Virus record (IMG/VR): IMGVR_UViG_3300044961_000427
Coordinates: 1-27,567 of that record
Reading direction: 5' to 3' (one strand)
DNA: 27,567 nucleotides
DNA from: a virus
Shown: piece after piece, positions 16,080 through 22,560 of the stretch
How positions within the stretch are numbered: position 1 is the first letter of the stretch
How the letters are laid out: every line of letters begins with the position of its first letter
Translations under genes and position numbers: made by a program
Notes under the pieces: generated by a model
The model's input: the letters and a program-made list of their open reading frames with translations, nothing else
Databases searched by the model: none
What the model was told of the DNA's origin: nothing

Positions 16080-16246
16080 CGTTGGTCCTCGTGAGGGGGA
16101 CGGGGAAGAGTGGCGGCGCGCCTCACATCGGCCGCTCCGGCGGAGCCCGGCGCCGCGGCAAGAGCCGCGACGTCAGGCTGATCTTCATCATCAGCGTCCG
16201 CGGCGTCCGGCGCTCCGGCGGCCACATCAGGGCGGGCCGTGGTCAT
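16076..16246 (-). CDS. Small acidic coupling ORF (56 aa)
   Basis: Start ATG 16246 overlaps the upstream membrane-protein stop, and its own stop overlaps RecT's ATG, both as ATGA. The product is Ala/Asp-rich with an acidic middle (DAADADDEDQPDVAALAA) and a basic tail. No fold or family recognised. It may be a genuine small protein, or mainly a device to couple RecT translation to upstream genes. Confidence 0.4.
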   Translation of the reverse strand: MTTARPDVAAGAPDAADADDEDQPDVAALAAAPGSAGAADVRRAATLPRPPHEDQR

Positions 16247-16473
16247 CGGCCGACCCCCAAGACGAACGCCGCGCTCGCCACGCCCGCGACGAACCCGAAG
16301 ATTTCGCTCGGCGTGAAGGGCCGGGCGAAGCCGCACCGCCACGCGAAATAGACGAGCGCGGAGGTCGCGAGCGCCTTCGCCAAGGCGCCGGTCACGAGCA
16401 TCGCGCCGAAGGTCACGAGCCCGATCAGCACGGCGATGCAGGCGAGGGGCTCTGCCGGATGGCGCGCACTCAC
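16243..16473 (-). CDS. Two-helix membrane protein (76 aa)
   Basis: GTG start at 16473 overlapping the previous stop. There are two hydrophobic spans at about residues 9-48 (with a short break) and a third at 58-74, separated by an Arg/Pro loop, so two to three transmembrane helices are likely. A membrane protein in a recombination operon is unexpected, but the overlaps on both sides show it is translated as part of the operon. No family recognised. Confidence 0.5.
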   Translation of the reverse strand: MSARHPAEPLACIAVLIGLVTFGAMLVTGALAKALATSALVYFAWRCGFARPFTPSEIFGFVAGVASAAFVLGVGR

Positions 16474-17297
16474 CGGACCAGCGCCTTCGTCACGATGGTG
16501 ATCCGCACGCCGGGGATCGGCTGCTGCGGCGGCTGCGCTTCGAGCCTGCGGCGCAACTCCGCCTTGGCTTCCGGCGTCGCGAACATCGCCCGGAGCGCCG
16601 CGCGGATGCGGCTGTGATCGACCACGAGGTATTCGCGCGGGATGGATGCCTCGTCCACGACCTCGAATTCCAGCGTTTCCTTCGCCGTGGCGACCGTGCC
16701 GAGATCGGAGTGCGTCCGCACGAGATCGGCCGGCGATCCGGCGGCCGTGTCCTCAGCACGGCCGGCGCGCGCGGCGGCGCGCTGCGCCTTGGCGACGGCA
16801 TCCTCGGCGTCCTCCGAGGGCGCATCCGAGAACACGGTCGCGGCGGCGGCGGCGGCGGCGCGGGCGGCTTCCTCGCGCGCCCTCCGCGCGGCTTCCTCTG
16901 CCGCCTTTCGCTTCTCCGCGGCGACGCGCGCCTGGTAGGCGTCGAGCACGCGCTGAATGGCGGCCATGGGCGCGCCGAGCGGCTCCATGAGTTCGCGGAA
17001 CCACCCGTCGATCTCGCGCCCGCCGTCGAGGAACGGCGCCTTGGCTTCCTTGCGACGATCCTCGGCGGTGCGGCTCGCGGCCTTCGCCATCCGAAGGTTG
17101 TCCGCGAATGCCAGCATCTGCTCTTCGGTGTCGATCTGCGGCACGGCCGCGATCTGCTCGGCAAGGGCGCGCGCCAACTCGCCGACGCGCTCACGGAGGG
17201 ACGCGAACTCGAAATCGAGCCACGCCCGGATTTGCTCGGCGTCGAGCGGACGAGGCGGGGGCGGCGCGTTGTGGCCGAAAATGGACGAGCCGCTCAT
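16470..17297 (-). CDS. Coiled-coil phage protein of the recombination operon (275 aa)
   Basis: Start ATG 17297 with AGGAG nine bases upstream. Helical throughout: residues 19-55, then a conserved-looking stretch 60-118 (ADNLRMAKAASRTAEDRRKE; GWFRELMEPLGAP), and an Ala/Glu/Arg coiled coil at 119-156. The C-terminal part is more globular (LEFEVVDEASIPREYLVVDH; PIPGVRITI). Proteins of this type are frequent next to phage recT genes but have no agreed function. It is not recognisable as an exonuclease. The stop and the next start share GTGA. Confidence 0.6.
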   Translation of the reverse strand: MSGSSIFGHNAPPPPRPLDAEQIRAWLDFEFASLRERVGELARALAEQIAAVPQIDTEEQMLAFADNLRMAKAASRTAEDRRKEAKAPFLDGGREIDGWFRELMEPLGAPMAAIQRVLDAYQARVAAEKRKAAEEAARRAREEAARAAAAAAATVFSDAPSEDAEDAVAKAQRAAARAGRAEDTAAGSPADLVRTHSDLGTVATAKETLEFEVVDEASIPREYLVVDHSRIRAALRAMFATPEAKAELRRRLEAQPPQQPIPGVRITIVTKALVR

Positions 17298-17665
17298 TCG
17301 TAGAGGCTCCTGAAAAGGCGGGTGACGGAATCGGGGACGGAGATCGGACGCAGACGCATTGGGTCGATGCGCCGCCGCGGGTGCAGGCACGGATGATCCG
17401 GGTAGGCCTGCTTCGCCCAAGTCTTGAGGGCCAGGAGGTCGGCGTACTGCCACGCTTCGATCCGCTCGCCGTAGAGCCAGACGCGGAACACGCCGGCTTC
17501 CACCGGGTCGATGTGGCTCGTCTCCTGCTCGTCGATGATGGCGGTCCACTTGCCGGTCTGCTCGTCCTCGCCGATGGCGCACGGGACCGCCCATCCGCCT
17601 TTGACGAGCCGGAGGCGGAAGTAGCCGGGCTGCGGCCGGTCGATCCTGCGGGGCTCTTCGCTCAT
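17294..17665 (-). CDS. Hypothetical phage protein (123 aa)
   Basis: ATG 17665 is chosen for the ATGA overlap with its neighbour. Tryptophan-rich beta pattern in the first half (GYFRLRLVKGGWAVPCAI; GKWTAIIDEQ), then VFRVWLYGERIEAWQYADLL and a helical, Pro-rich end. It may be a small RNA- or DNA-binding barrel, but that is speculation. The family is not recognised. Confidence 0.5.
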   Translation of the reverse strand: MSEEPRRIDRPQPGYFRLRLVKGGWAVPCAIGEDEQTGKWTAIIDEQETSHIDPVEAGVFRVWLYGERIEAWQYADLLALKTWAKQAYPDHPCLHPRRRIDPMRLRPISVPDSVTRLFRSLYE

Positions 17666-17946
17666 GACGCGGCGGCGGCGCGGTTCAGCATGTGGGCCGC
17701 GACGGCCTCGTTCCGGCGCTCCGCCCAGGTATCGCCCCACGCGCGATCCTGCCGCGCGATCTCCTGCCGCACGGCAGCGCGCGCACGGAGCGCTGCCGGG
17801 CTTTCGAGCATTTCGCGAATTCGCGGCGGCGGCATCGTGCCATCCTGCCGGCAGTCATAGTTGAATTCGCCGCAAAGGTTCTCGACCATTTCCGTGATCC
17901 TGTTCGTTGGTGCGGCGGTCAAGAGAACGGGGGTAGGCTTTTCCAT
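17662..17946 (-). CDS. Hypothetical protein (94 aa)
   Basis: Start ATG 17946, ten bases after AAGGAA. The first third is hydrophobic to neutral with two cysteines (NLCGEFNYDC), followed by two charged helices (REMLESPAALRARAAVRQEI; AERRNEAVAAHMLNRAA). Its start lies 28 nt inside the HNH gene. ATGA overlap downstream. No family recognised. Confidence 0.5.
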   Translation of the reverse strand: MEKPTPVLLTAAPTNRITEMVENLCGEFNYDCRQDGTMPPPRIREMLESPAALRARAAVRQEIARQDRAWGDTWAERRNEAVAAHMLNRAAAAS

Positions 17947-18395
17947 GTTCGTCGGTTCCTTGCTTGCGATATGCACGAGGGGCTTACGCCGTAGCGCGCA
18001 GCCAATTCGACCGAGCGCGACGATGACGCGCGGATTTCCGCCACGGCTTCGGCCGTGAGCCGCGGGCCGCCGCCACCGGCAGCGGTGCCATGGCGGGTCG
18101 CGTCGCGCCGATTGGCGGAGCGCGTGCCCCATCGAAGATTGACGATGCGGTTGTCGCCACGATCTCCGTTAGCGTGGCATGCCTCGTGGTTCTTCGGCGG
18201 CGGCCCGCGGAACGCGTGAAGCACCATGCGGTGCACATAGAAATGGCGGCCCCGCACACGGACCTCGCGATAGCCGATGTGCTTGTTCTGCGATGCCGGC
18301 ACGATCCGCCCTGCGCGCATCACGCGGCCAAGGCTCGACACCTGCACATCGGGCAAGCCGGGCATGCATCGCCATTCCTCGGCGGGGCTTTCCAT
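17919..18395 (-). CDS. HNH endonuclease with NUMOD4-like N-terminus
   Basis: 158 residues. Residues 7-27 (EEWRCMPGLPDVQVSSLGRV) match the NUMOD4 pattern. The HNH core is at 52-99: VHRMVLHAFRGP, then His74, Asn82, Asn86 in NLRWGT, and Asn95. A C-terminal helix-turn-helix (about 128-148, AARYGVSPSCISQ) probably contacts DNA. The set is typical of free-standing phage homing-type endonucleases. The start is at 18395 because AGGAGAACC precedes it. It is the first gene of the minus operon and overlaps the next by 28 nt. Whether it mobilises itself or serves the phage cannot be seen. Confidence 0.85.
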   Translation of the reverse strand: MESPAEEWRCMPGLPDVQVSSLGRVMRAGRIVPASQNKHIGYREVRVRGRHFYVHRMVLHAFRGPPPKNHEACHANGDRGDNRIVNLRWGTRSANRRDATRHGTAAGGGGPRLTAEAVAEIRASSSRSVELAARYGVSPSCISQARNRRTWKSLPPFS

Positions 18396-18399
18396 GGGC

Positions 18400-18407
18400 G
18401 GTTCTCC
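18400..18407 (-). promoter_or_regulatory. Start-associated motif GGAGAACC, minus strand (before 18395)
   Basis: Exact motif on the minus strand, 4 nt before the HNH start at 18395, showing that the signal follows the gene's orientation. Confidence 0.75.
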
Positions 18408-18488
18408 TACGCCGGTTTCGGCGGGCCGGCCAATCCAGTAAGCCCCCAACGCCGCCCTCGCGCAAGGCATTTTCGGGGGGATTTTTCG

Positions 18489-18525
18489 TTGACACGGAGC
18501 ATAGCGGCTGAAATGCAATATGCAT
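18489..18525 (+). promoter_or_regulatory. Candidate promoter and operator of the repressor gene
   Basis: TTGACA at 18489-18494 is a consensus -35 box. A weak -10 (AATGCA, 18512-18517) follows at 17 nt. A perfect inverted repeat ATGCA-ATA-TGCAT (18513-18525) runs into the ATG at 18524, a good site for autoregulation. If this -10 is used, transcription would start at or very near the ATG, leaving no leader. The whole 128-nt gap between the divergent HNH and repressor genes is the likely control region. Confidence 0.45.
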
Positions 18526-18775
18526 GACGAGCGATCCGGCCGACCGGCCGTTTTATTCGCTTCTGGCGAACTTCCCCGATCTGCGGTCGCTGTCGGATCG
18601 GCTCGGCTTGCCCTACGCGACCGTGGCCGCGTGGAAGCGCCGTGACTCCATTCCCGAACGCTACTGGCGCGAGATCGCGAAGGCGGCCAGAAGCCTCCGC
18701 GTGACCGGGGTATCCTACGACCATCTGTCGCGCGCGTCGGCCGCGAAAAGGAATCCGCGGCGCGCCGGAGCGTGA
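18524..18775 (+). CDS. Cro/CI-like helix-turn-helix regulator
   Basis: 83 residues. Residues 17-55 (FPDLRSLSDRLGLPYATVAA then WKRRDSIPERYWREIAKAA) form a compact helix-turn-helix of the small Cro-like type often seen in alphaproteobacterial prophages. The C-terminus is basic. It is divergent from the HNH-recT operon and heads the rightward genes, the position of a lambda-like Cro or CI. No ribosome-binding site precedes ATG 18524, which fits a leaderless message. The next 45 nt contain a 17-nt C tract. Confidence 0.7.
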   Translation: MTSDPADRPFYSLLANFPDLRSLSDRLGLPYATVAAWKRRDSIPERYWREIAKAARSLRVTGVSYDHLSRASAAKRNPRRAGA

Positions 18776-18785
18776 GCGCGCCATT

Positions 18786-18802
18786 CCCCCCCCCCCCCCC
18801 CC
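18786..18802 (+). repeat. Homopolymeric tract of 17 C
   Basis: Seventeen consecutive C residues lie between the repressor stop and the GGAGAG site of the next gene. Such a run is prone to slippage in replication and to sequencing error. A GTG-started frame from 18772 reads through the tract in phase with the downstream gene at the length given here. Confidence 0.9.
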
Positions 18803-18819
18803 ATCAGCAGGAGAGCAAA

Positions 18820-19431
18820 GTGTCTGAGATTTTCCCGACGAACGTAAGCAATGAGACGTGGCTGCAATTCGTCCGCGAAGCCGCGGCGACGCGGCGCGAG
18901 ATCGAAGAGGCGACCGGCCGGCATCGCGCCGTGATGAAGCGCGCCAAGGCGGCGGGCTGCAATCCGAAGGTCATCGCCGCGGCGATCACCGCGAAGAAGC
19001 AGGACCCGGCCGTGATCGTCTCCGAGGTCCGCGATTCGGTGCGCGTGCTCAACCTCGTGGGCATCGAACTGGACAGCGGGTCGATCTTCGGCTCGTGGCA
19101 GCCGGAGATCACGCAGAAGGCGGCGGAGGAATTCGATCTGCACGTCGCCGAGGAACGCGGGTACGGCGCCGGCAAGGGCGGCGGCGACCGCGATGCGAAC
19201 CCCTACGAACCGGGCTCGCCGTTCCATGCCGCGTATGACAAGGGCTGGATCGCGGGCCAGCGCGCCATCGCCGAGCAGATGGGTCCGGACAAGAAGCCCG
19301 TCGCGGCGAGCCGGGCCCGCCCCGCGCGCACCGAGGCTGGCAAGGACGCGCCGGCCGCGGCGACCAAGCGCCCGCGTGGGCGCCCGCGCAAGGACGGCCA
19401 GCCGGCCGGCTCCACCCCGGCGACGCACTGA
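18820..19431 (+). CDS. GapR-like / RMF-like / AT-hook composite DNA-binding protein
   Basis: 203 residues from GTG 18820 behind AGGAGAG. Residues 14-84 resemble GapR (DUF2312): paired helices with AKAAGCNPKVIAAAITAKKQ then DP and a following helix. Residues 109-150 (EERGYGAGK, NPYEPGSPFHAAYDKGW) resemble ribosome modulation factor-type domains. Residues 183-192 contain the AT-hook core RGRPRK. GapR in Caulobacter is a nucleoid protein that binds overtwisted DNA. The combination suggests a phage chromatin or expression factor, but each domain call is by eye only. Confidence 0.6.
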   Translation: MSEIFPTNVSNETWLQFVREAAATRREIEEATGRHRAVMKRAKAAGCNPKVIAAAITAKKQDPAVIVSEVRDSVRVLNLVGIELDSGSIFGSWQPEITQKAAEEFDLHVAEERGYGAGKGGGDRDANPYEPGSPFHAAYDKGWIAGQRAIAEQMGPDKKPVAASRARPARTEAGKDAPAAATKRPRGRPRKDGQPAGSTPATH

Positions 19432-19440
19432 GCGCCGACC

Positions 19441-19920
19441 GTGGCGCGCGTCCTTCTCGCCCTCGACCTCTCGACGCAAGTCGGGTGGGCGGTCGGCCCC
19501 ATCGGTGGCCGGGCCACGATGTTCGGCACATGGGTCTTGCCGCAGATCGGCGGGGAGGGCGCGCGCTTCGCGTCCTTCGAGAACGTCCTGGCGGATTGCA
19601 TCGCCGTCCACGATCCGGCGGTGATGGCGGTCGAGGCGCCGATGCCGTTGCCAGCCATGAACAATCGCGAGGTCGCCTTTCAGCAACTCGGGCTGCGGGC
19701 GATGGCTTTGTCGGAAGCCTATCGCGCGTCGGCGTCGGTTCACGAGTCTGACGCCTACTCCGTGCGGCGCGAAGTCCTCGGGACCGGGCGCTTCGCGAAG
19801 GGGCATGTCAAGCGCGCCGTCACGGAGTGGGCGAAGCGCGAGGGCTATGACGCGCCGGATCACAACGCGGCCGACGCCCTCGTGCTGTGGACCTATTACG
19901 CGCGCCGCCTCGGCCGGTGA
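19441..19920 (+). CDS. RuvC-like Holliday junction resolvase
   Basis: 159 residues, GTG start ten bases after the previous stop. The RNase H-fold acidic residues are visible: Asp9 in LLALDLSTQVGW, Glu65 in VMAVEAPM, and Asp140/Asp145 in APDHNAADALVLW. Lys120 and Lys124 lie in the usual basic region. This pattern is typical of phage RuvC-like resolvases that cut branched DNA before packaging or in recombination, which suits a phage with RecT. No ribosome-binding site is obvious. The 113 nt downstream are non-coding until the motif before 20034. Confidence 0.8.
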   Translation: MARVLLALDLSTQVGWAVGPIGGRATMFGTWVLPQIGGEGARFASFENVLADCIAVHDPAVMAVEAPMPLPAMNNREVAFQQLGLRAMALSEAYRASASVHESDAYSVRREVLGTGRFAKGHVKRAVTEWAKREGYDAPDHNAADALVLWTYYARRLGR

Positions 19921-20021
19921 TCCGGCGCCGCTCGGGGGGGGCGTGACGAGCCTTGCCACGAGCCCGGCGCCCGGAGCAAGATGGGCCCGCCCGGCGCGCC
20001 CCTCGGGCCGCCCCGCATCAC

Positions 20022-20029
20022 GGAGAACC
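20022..20029 (+). promoter_or_regulatory. Start-associated motif GGAGAACC (before 20034)
   Basis: Exact GGAGAACC, 4 nt before ATG 20034, which opens a 17-codon leader frame coupled to the DUF1376 gene. Confidence 0.75.
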
Positions 20030-20033
20030 GCGC

Positions 20034-20087
20034 ATGCCCGACCCCTCGTCTTCCACGATCTATGGCGCCGCGGGCGTCGCCGCATGA
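20034..20087 (+). CDS. 17-residue leader peptide frame
   Basis: ATG 20034 to TGA 20085-20087 encodes MPDPSSSTIYGAAGVAA. It has the best ribosome-binding site of the region (the GGAGAACC motif) and its stop overlaps the DUF1376 start as ATGA. The DUF1376 gene itself has no good site, so ribosomes probably arrive through this frame. The peptide has no recognisable function. Confidence 0.45.
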   Translation: MPDPSSSTIYGAAGVAA

Positions 20088-21130
20088 GCGCGCGGGACCA
20101 CTATATGCGCCTCTATTGGGGCGACTATCTCCGCGACACGACGGACCTCACGGCAACCGAGCATGGCGCGTATCTGCTCCTGATCGGATCGCTATGGAGC
20201 CGTGGCACGCTTCCCTTCGACGAGCGCATCCTCCGGACGATTGCGCGCTGCACGGCGAAGCAATGGAAGTCGGTCTGGCCGCGCATCGCCGGGTTCTTCG
20301 TGATCCACGATGGCGCGATCTCGCAGCCCCGCGTGGATCGCGAACGGCAAGCGGCGGGGTTGGGGAGGAAGGCCGGGCCGGGCCGGCCGAAGGCGCAACG
20401 AGCGCCGGCCGAGCCCCCCGACGAGGCGGCCACGCCCTCCGGAGGGCTCCCGGCGGCGCCCTCTAGAGGGCTCCCCGGGGAATCCTCACCCCCCACGCAA
20501 CCCTTTGAAAAAGGCCGAAAGGCCGAAAACAATAACCAGAACCATATCCAGAACCATAAAGAGGTAGAGAATGTGAGTAGGGGATCTCTCTTCCCTCCAC
20601 AGTCTCACTCTCGCGCGCGTGCGCGCGCGGCGTCCGAGCCGGAGCCAAGCCTTTTCGGCGAGGCATCGACGAGCCCCGAGCCCCAAGCGCGGGAGGCTCC
20701 GCCATCCCCTCCGCCCGATGCTCCGCCCCCCGAGCCCGCCGGCAATGTCGTCGCCTTCGCCCCACGAGCGGTCGCGCTTCGCGAGCCGGCCGGCTTCAAC
20801 GAATTCTGGAAAATCTACCCGCGCAAGACCTCGAAGGGCGCGGCGCGCACGGCTTGGGAGCGGGCCGTCCGCAAGGTGACGGCGGGGGAGATCATCGGCG
20901 CGCTGCGGGATCGGCTCGCGCATTTTCCGGACGAAGCCCGGTTCGTGCCGCACCCCGCGACGTGGTTGAACCAGGAGCGATGGACCGACGAGATCGCATC
21001 GCTGCGCGCCATCCGCGAAAGCCGCCCGCCGACGCCCGCGGAGGAAATGCTGGCGGCGAGCGGCATCACGAAGTCCGATCTCGACGAAATGTTCGGACCC
21101 GCCCCCAGGAGAACCAACCATGGCAACTGA
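20084..21130 (+). CDS. DUF1376 replication-associated protein (lambda O-like role)
   Basis: 348 residues. Residues 5-80 match DUF1376: DHYMRLYWGDYLRDTTDLTA, EHGAYLLLIGSLW, then the LPFDERILRTIARC helix. A long disordered Pro/Ala/Ser linker runs from about 100 to 235. A second domain (about 240-320) holds FNEFWKIYPRKTSKGAARTA and HPATWLNQERWTDE, typical of phage replication proteins. DUF1376 proteins usually occupy the initiator place in phage genomes. The linker is encoded by an AT-rich patch with tandem repeats (20505-20585), so the replication origin may be inside the gene. The stop lies 11 nt into the next gene. Confidence 0.75.
   Translation: MSARDHYMRLYWGDYLRDTTDLTATEHGAYLLLIGSLWSRGTLPFDERILRTIARCTAKQWKSVWPRIAGFFVIHDGAISQPRVDRERQAAGLGRKAGPGRPKAQRAPAEPPDEAATPSGGLPAAPSRGLPGESSPPTQPFEKGRKAENNNQNHIQNHKEVENVSRGSLFPPQSHSRARARAASEPEPSLFGEASTSPEPQAREAPPSPPPDAPPPEPAGNVVAFAPRAVALREPAGFNEFWKIYPRKTSKGAARTAWERAVRKVTAGEIIGALRDRLAHFPDEARFVPHPATWLNQERWTDEIASLRAIRESRPPTPAEEMLAASGITKSDLDEMFGPAPRRTNHGN
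20505..20585 (+). other. AT-rich patch with tandem repeats; candidate replication origin
   Basis: Within a very GC-rich gene about 80 nt are clearly AT-rich. They contain AAGGCCGA twice in tandem (20511-20526) and CCAGAACCATAT/CCAGAACCATAA in tandem (20536-20559). The repeats encode QNHIQNHK in the linker of the replication protein. Repeats plus an easily melted segment inside an initiator gene is the lambda O/ori layout. Confidence 0.45.
21108..21115 (+). promoter_or_regulatory. Start-associated motif GGAGAACC (before 21120)
   Basis: Exact motif, 4 nt before ATG 21120, lying inside the last codons of the DUF1376 gene. Confidence 0.75.
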
Positions 21131-22103
21131 CCTCTCGACGATGACTGAGCCCGGCGACGAATTGCGGCGTCTAGAAGCCCTATTCGCCGACAAAATCGAC
21201 GCCCGCCGGCTGCTCGAATGGATTCGTCCACTCAATGCCGCATGCTCCCGCCCGGAGAAGGACGAGGATGCGTTGCGCGCGCGCGTCGCGGCGATCCTCG
21301 GGCTGCTCGGCGATCTGCCCGCGGCGGCGTTCACCCTCGAGAGCGCGCGCCGCGTGCGCGCCGTGGGCTTCCCTTCGGCGACGGCGATCCGCACCGCGGT
21401 CAATCCCGCCGTCAAGGCGATGGCCGACGAGATCGCGCGGGCGAAGCGCGTCGGCGGCGGCGATGCCGAACGGCCCCAGGGCTGGGCGGCGCGATGGGCG
21501 GCCTACTACCGCGCCCGCATGAACGGTGAGGTCGCGGCGATGCCTCCGCCCAACGAGGCGCATCTGCTCTCGCTGGTCCGGACGCAATCGCCCGCGGCCT
21601 TCGACATGATCGTCGGCGCCGCGGCGGAGGGGATGGGCAACGATGGCGGCAACGGGTGGTGGCGCGAGCGCATTCGCTCCCGCTTCGAGGATGCGGCGTC
21701 GCCGGATTTCCATCGCAACCCCACGATGCGCTGGCGCGAGGCGGAGGGGATGCTTGCCGTCCTCACGCGCCCCGACGCGCACGTGAAGCAATGGGCGGTG
21801 GATCGGCTCGTCGGCATCATGCGGCAGGCTGAGGACGAGGGGGCCGATACGAGCCAGCCCGGCACGCGCCCGCCGCTCTTCGACATGCGGCGCCCGGCTG
21901 CCGGCATCGTGAAGAAGATCGAGGCGGTGCCGTTCTCGGATCGTGGCGCCACGCAAGCCGCTCGCGAAGCCGCGCTGCCCGCCGCGTCGATCTTCGGCGA
22001 TCCGGAACCGATGCCGCGCCGCGGCGCCATCAGCGCCGCCGATCTCGCCGCGGCGTATCGCATGGCCGGGCTGCGAAGCCCGCGGCCGGAGCCGGCGCCG
22101 TAG
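21120..22103 (+). CDS. Hypothetical phage protein following the replication gene (327 aa)
   Basis: 327 residues, starting 11 nt inside the previous gene. Helical N-terminal third with LRRLEALFADKIDARRLLEW and a stretch SARRVRAVGFPSATAIRTAV. The middle has GWAARWAAYYRARMNGEVAA and a glycine patch (GMGNDGGNGWW). The C-terminal third is less ordered. It may serve as a helicase loader or accessory replication factor, judging from position only. I see no Walker A motif and no zinc-binding cluster, so it is not a helicase or primase by motif. Confidence 0.6.
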   Translation: MATDLSTMTEPGDELRRLEALFADKIDARRLLEWIRPLNAACSRPEKDEDALRARVAAILGLLGDLPAAAFTLESARRVRAVGFPSATAIRTAVNPAVKAMADEIARAKRVGGGDAERPQGWAARWAAYYRARMNGEVAAMPPPNEAHLLSLVRTQSPAAFDMIVGAAAEGMGNDGGNGWWRERIRSRFEDAASPDFHRNPTMRWREAEGMLAVLTRPDAHVKQWAVDRLVGIMRQAEDEGADTSQPGTRPPLFDMRRPAAGIVKKIEAVPFSDRGATQAAREAALPAASIFGDPEPMPRRGAISAADLAAAYRMAGLRSPRPEPAP

Positions 22104-22176
22104 GCGGCGCCGTGACGCTTGCGCCGCCCGCCGCGCCATGCCTCAGTGAGCCGCGGCCGCTCGCGCCGCTATGCCA

Positions 22177-22184
22177 GGAGAACC
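22177..22184 (+). promoter_or_regulatory. Start-associated motif GGAGAACC (before 22189)
   Basis: Exact motif, 4 nt before ATG 22189. It decides the start over the in-frame ATG at 22171. Confidence 0.75.
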
Positions 22185-22188
22185 GCCC

Positions 22189-22560
22189 ATGATCGTGAAA
22201 TGTTGGAAGGTCCTTCGTCTCGCGCGTCCGCGCATCTTCCGCCCGAGGCCCGTCACGAGCGAGGCGGTCGCGACCGTGGTCCGCCGCCGGCCGCGTCCGG
22301 GCCGATGGGCGCTCGTCTGCGTCACGGTGGGCGCGCCCGCGGGCGGCGCCGCGATCTACGGCGGGATGGCGGCGCTGCCGGCGCTCCCCGGCGGCGCGCC
22401 AGCCGAGCCGGTGCCGGCGTGGGTGGCCGAGCGGATCGCGTCGGCCGGCGTTGCCGGGCCTGTGGACGCAGCAGCGCCCGTTGCGGTGTCCGAGCCGGCT
22501 GCGGCTGCCATCCTGCTTGTCGCCCTCGCCTTCCTCGCTCTCGCCAGGCGCAGCGCATGA
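22189..22560 (+). CDS. Membrane protein with PEP-CTERM-like C-terminus (123 aa)
   Basis: The basic N-terminus (residues 1-40, many Arg) is followed by a hydrophobic span at about 40-64, a Pro/Ala linker, and a C-terminal segment 99-123: AVSEPAAAAILLVALAFLAL then ARRSA. The order of a short SEP motif, a hydrophobic helix and a terminal Arg pair mirrors PEP-CTERM sorting signals, with Ser in place of the first Pro. Function unknown. The start is fixed by the motif at 22177. The stop overlaps the GcrA-like gene as ATGA, so the two are translated together. Confidence 0.5.
   Translation: MIVKCWKVLRLARPRIFRPRPVTSEAVATVVRRRPRPGRWALVCVTVGAPAGGAAIYGGMAALPALPGGAPAEPVPAWVAERIASAGVAGPVDAAAPVAVSEPAAAAILLVALAFLALARRSA

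Noticed and set aside
14469-16094. 541-codon plus-strand frame opposite recT
   Set aside because: Arg-rich shadow; the minus strand shows clear RecT motifs and ATGA-coupled neighbours.
19981-20466. 161-codon frame starting before the DUF1376 gene
   Set aside because: Reads another frame of the DUF1376 gene and lacks any domain pattern.
20464-20500. Repeated GAGGGCTCCC units as a regulatory repeat
   Set aside because: They encode the repeated Gly-Leu-Pro segments of the disordered linker, and the copies are imperfect; the adjacent AT-rich repeats are a better candidate.
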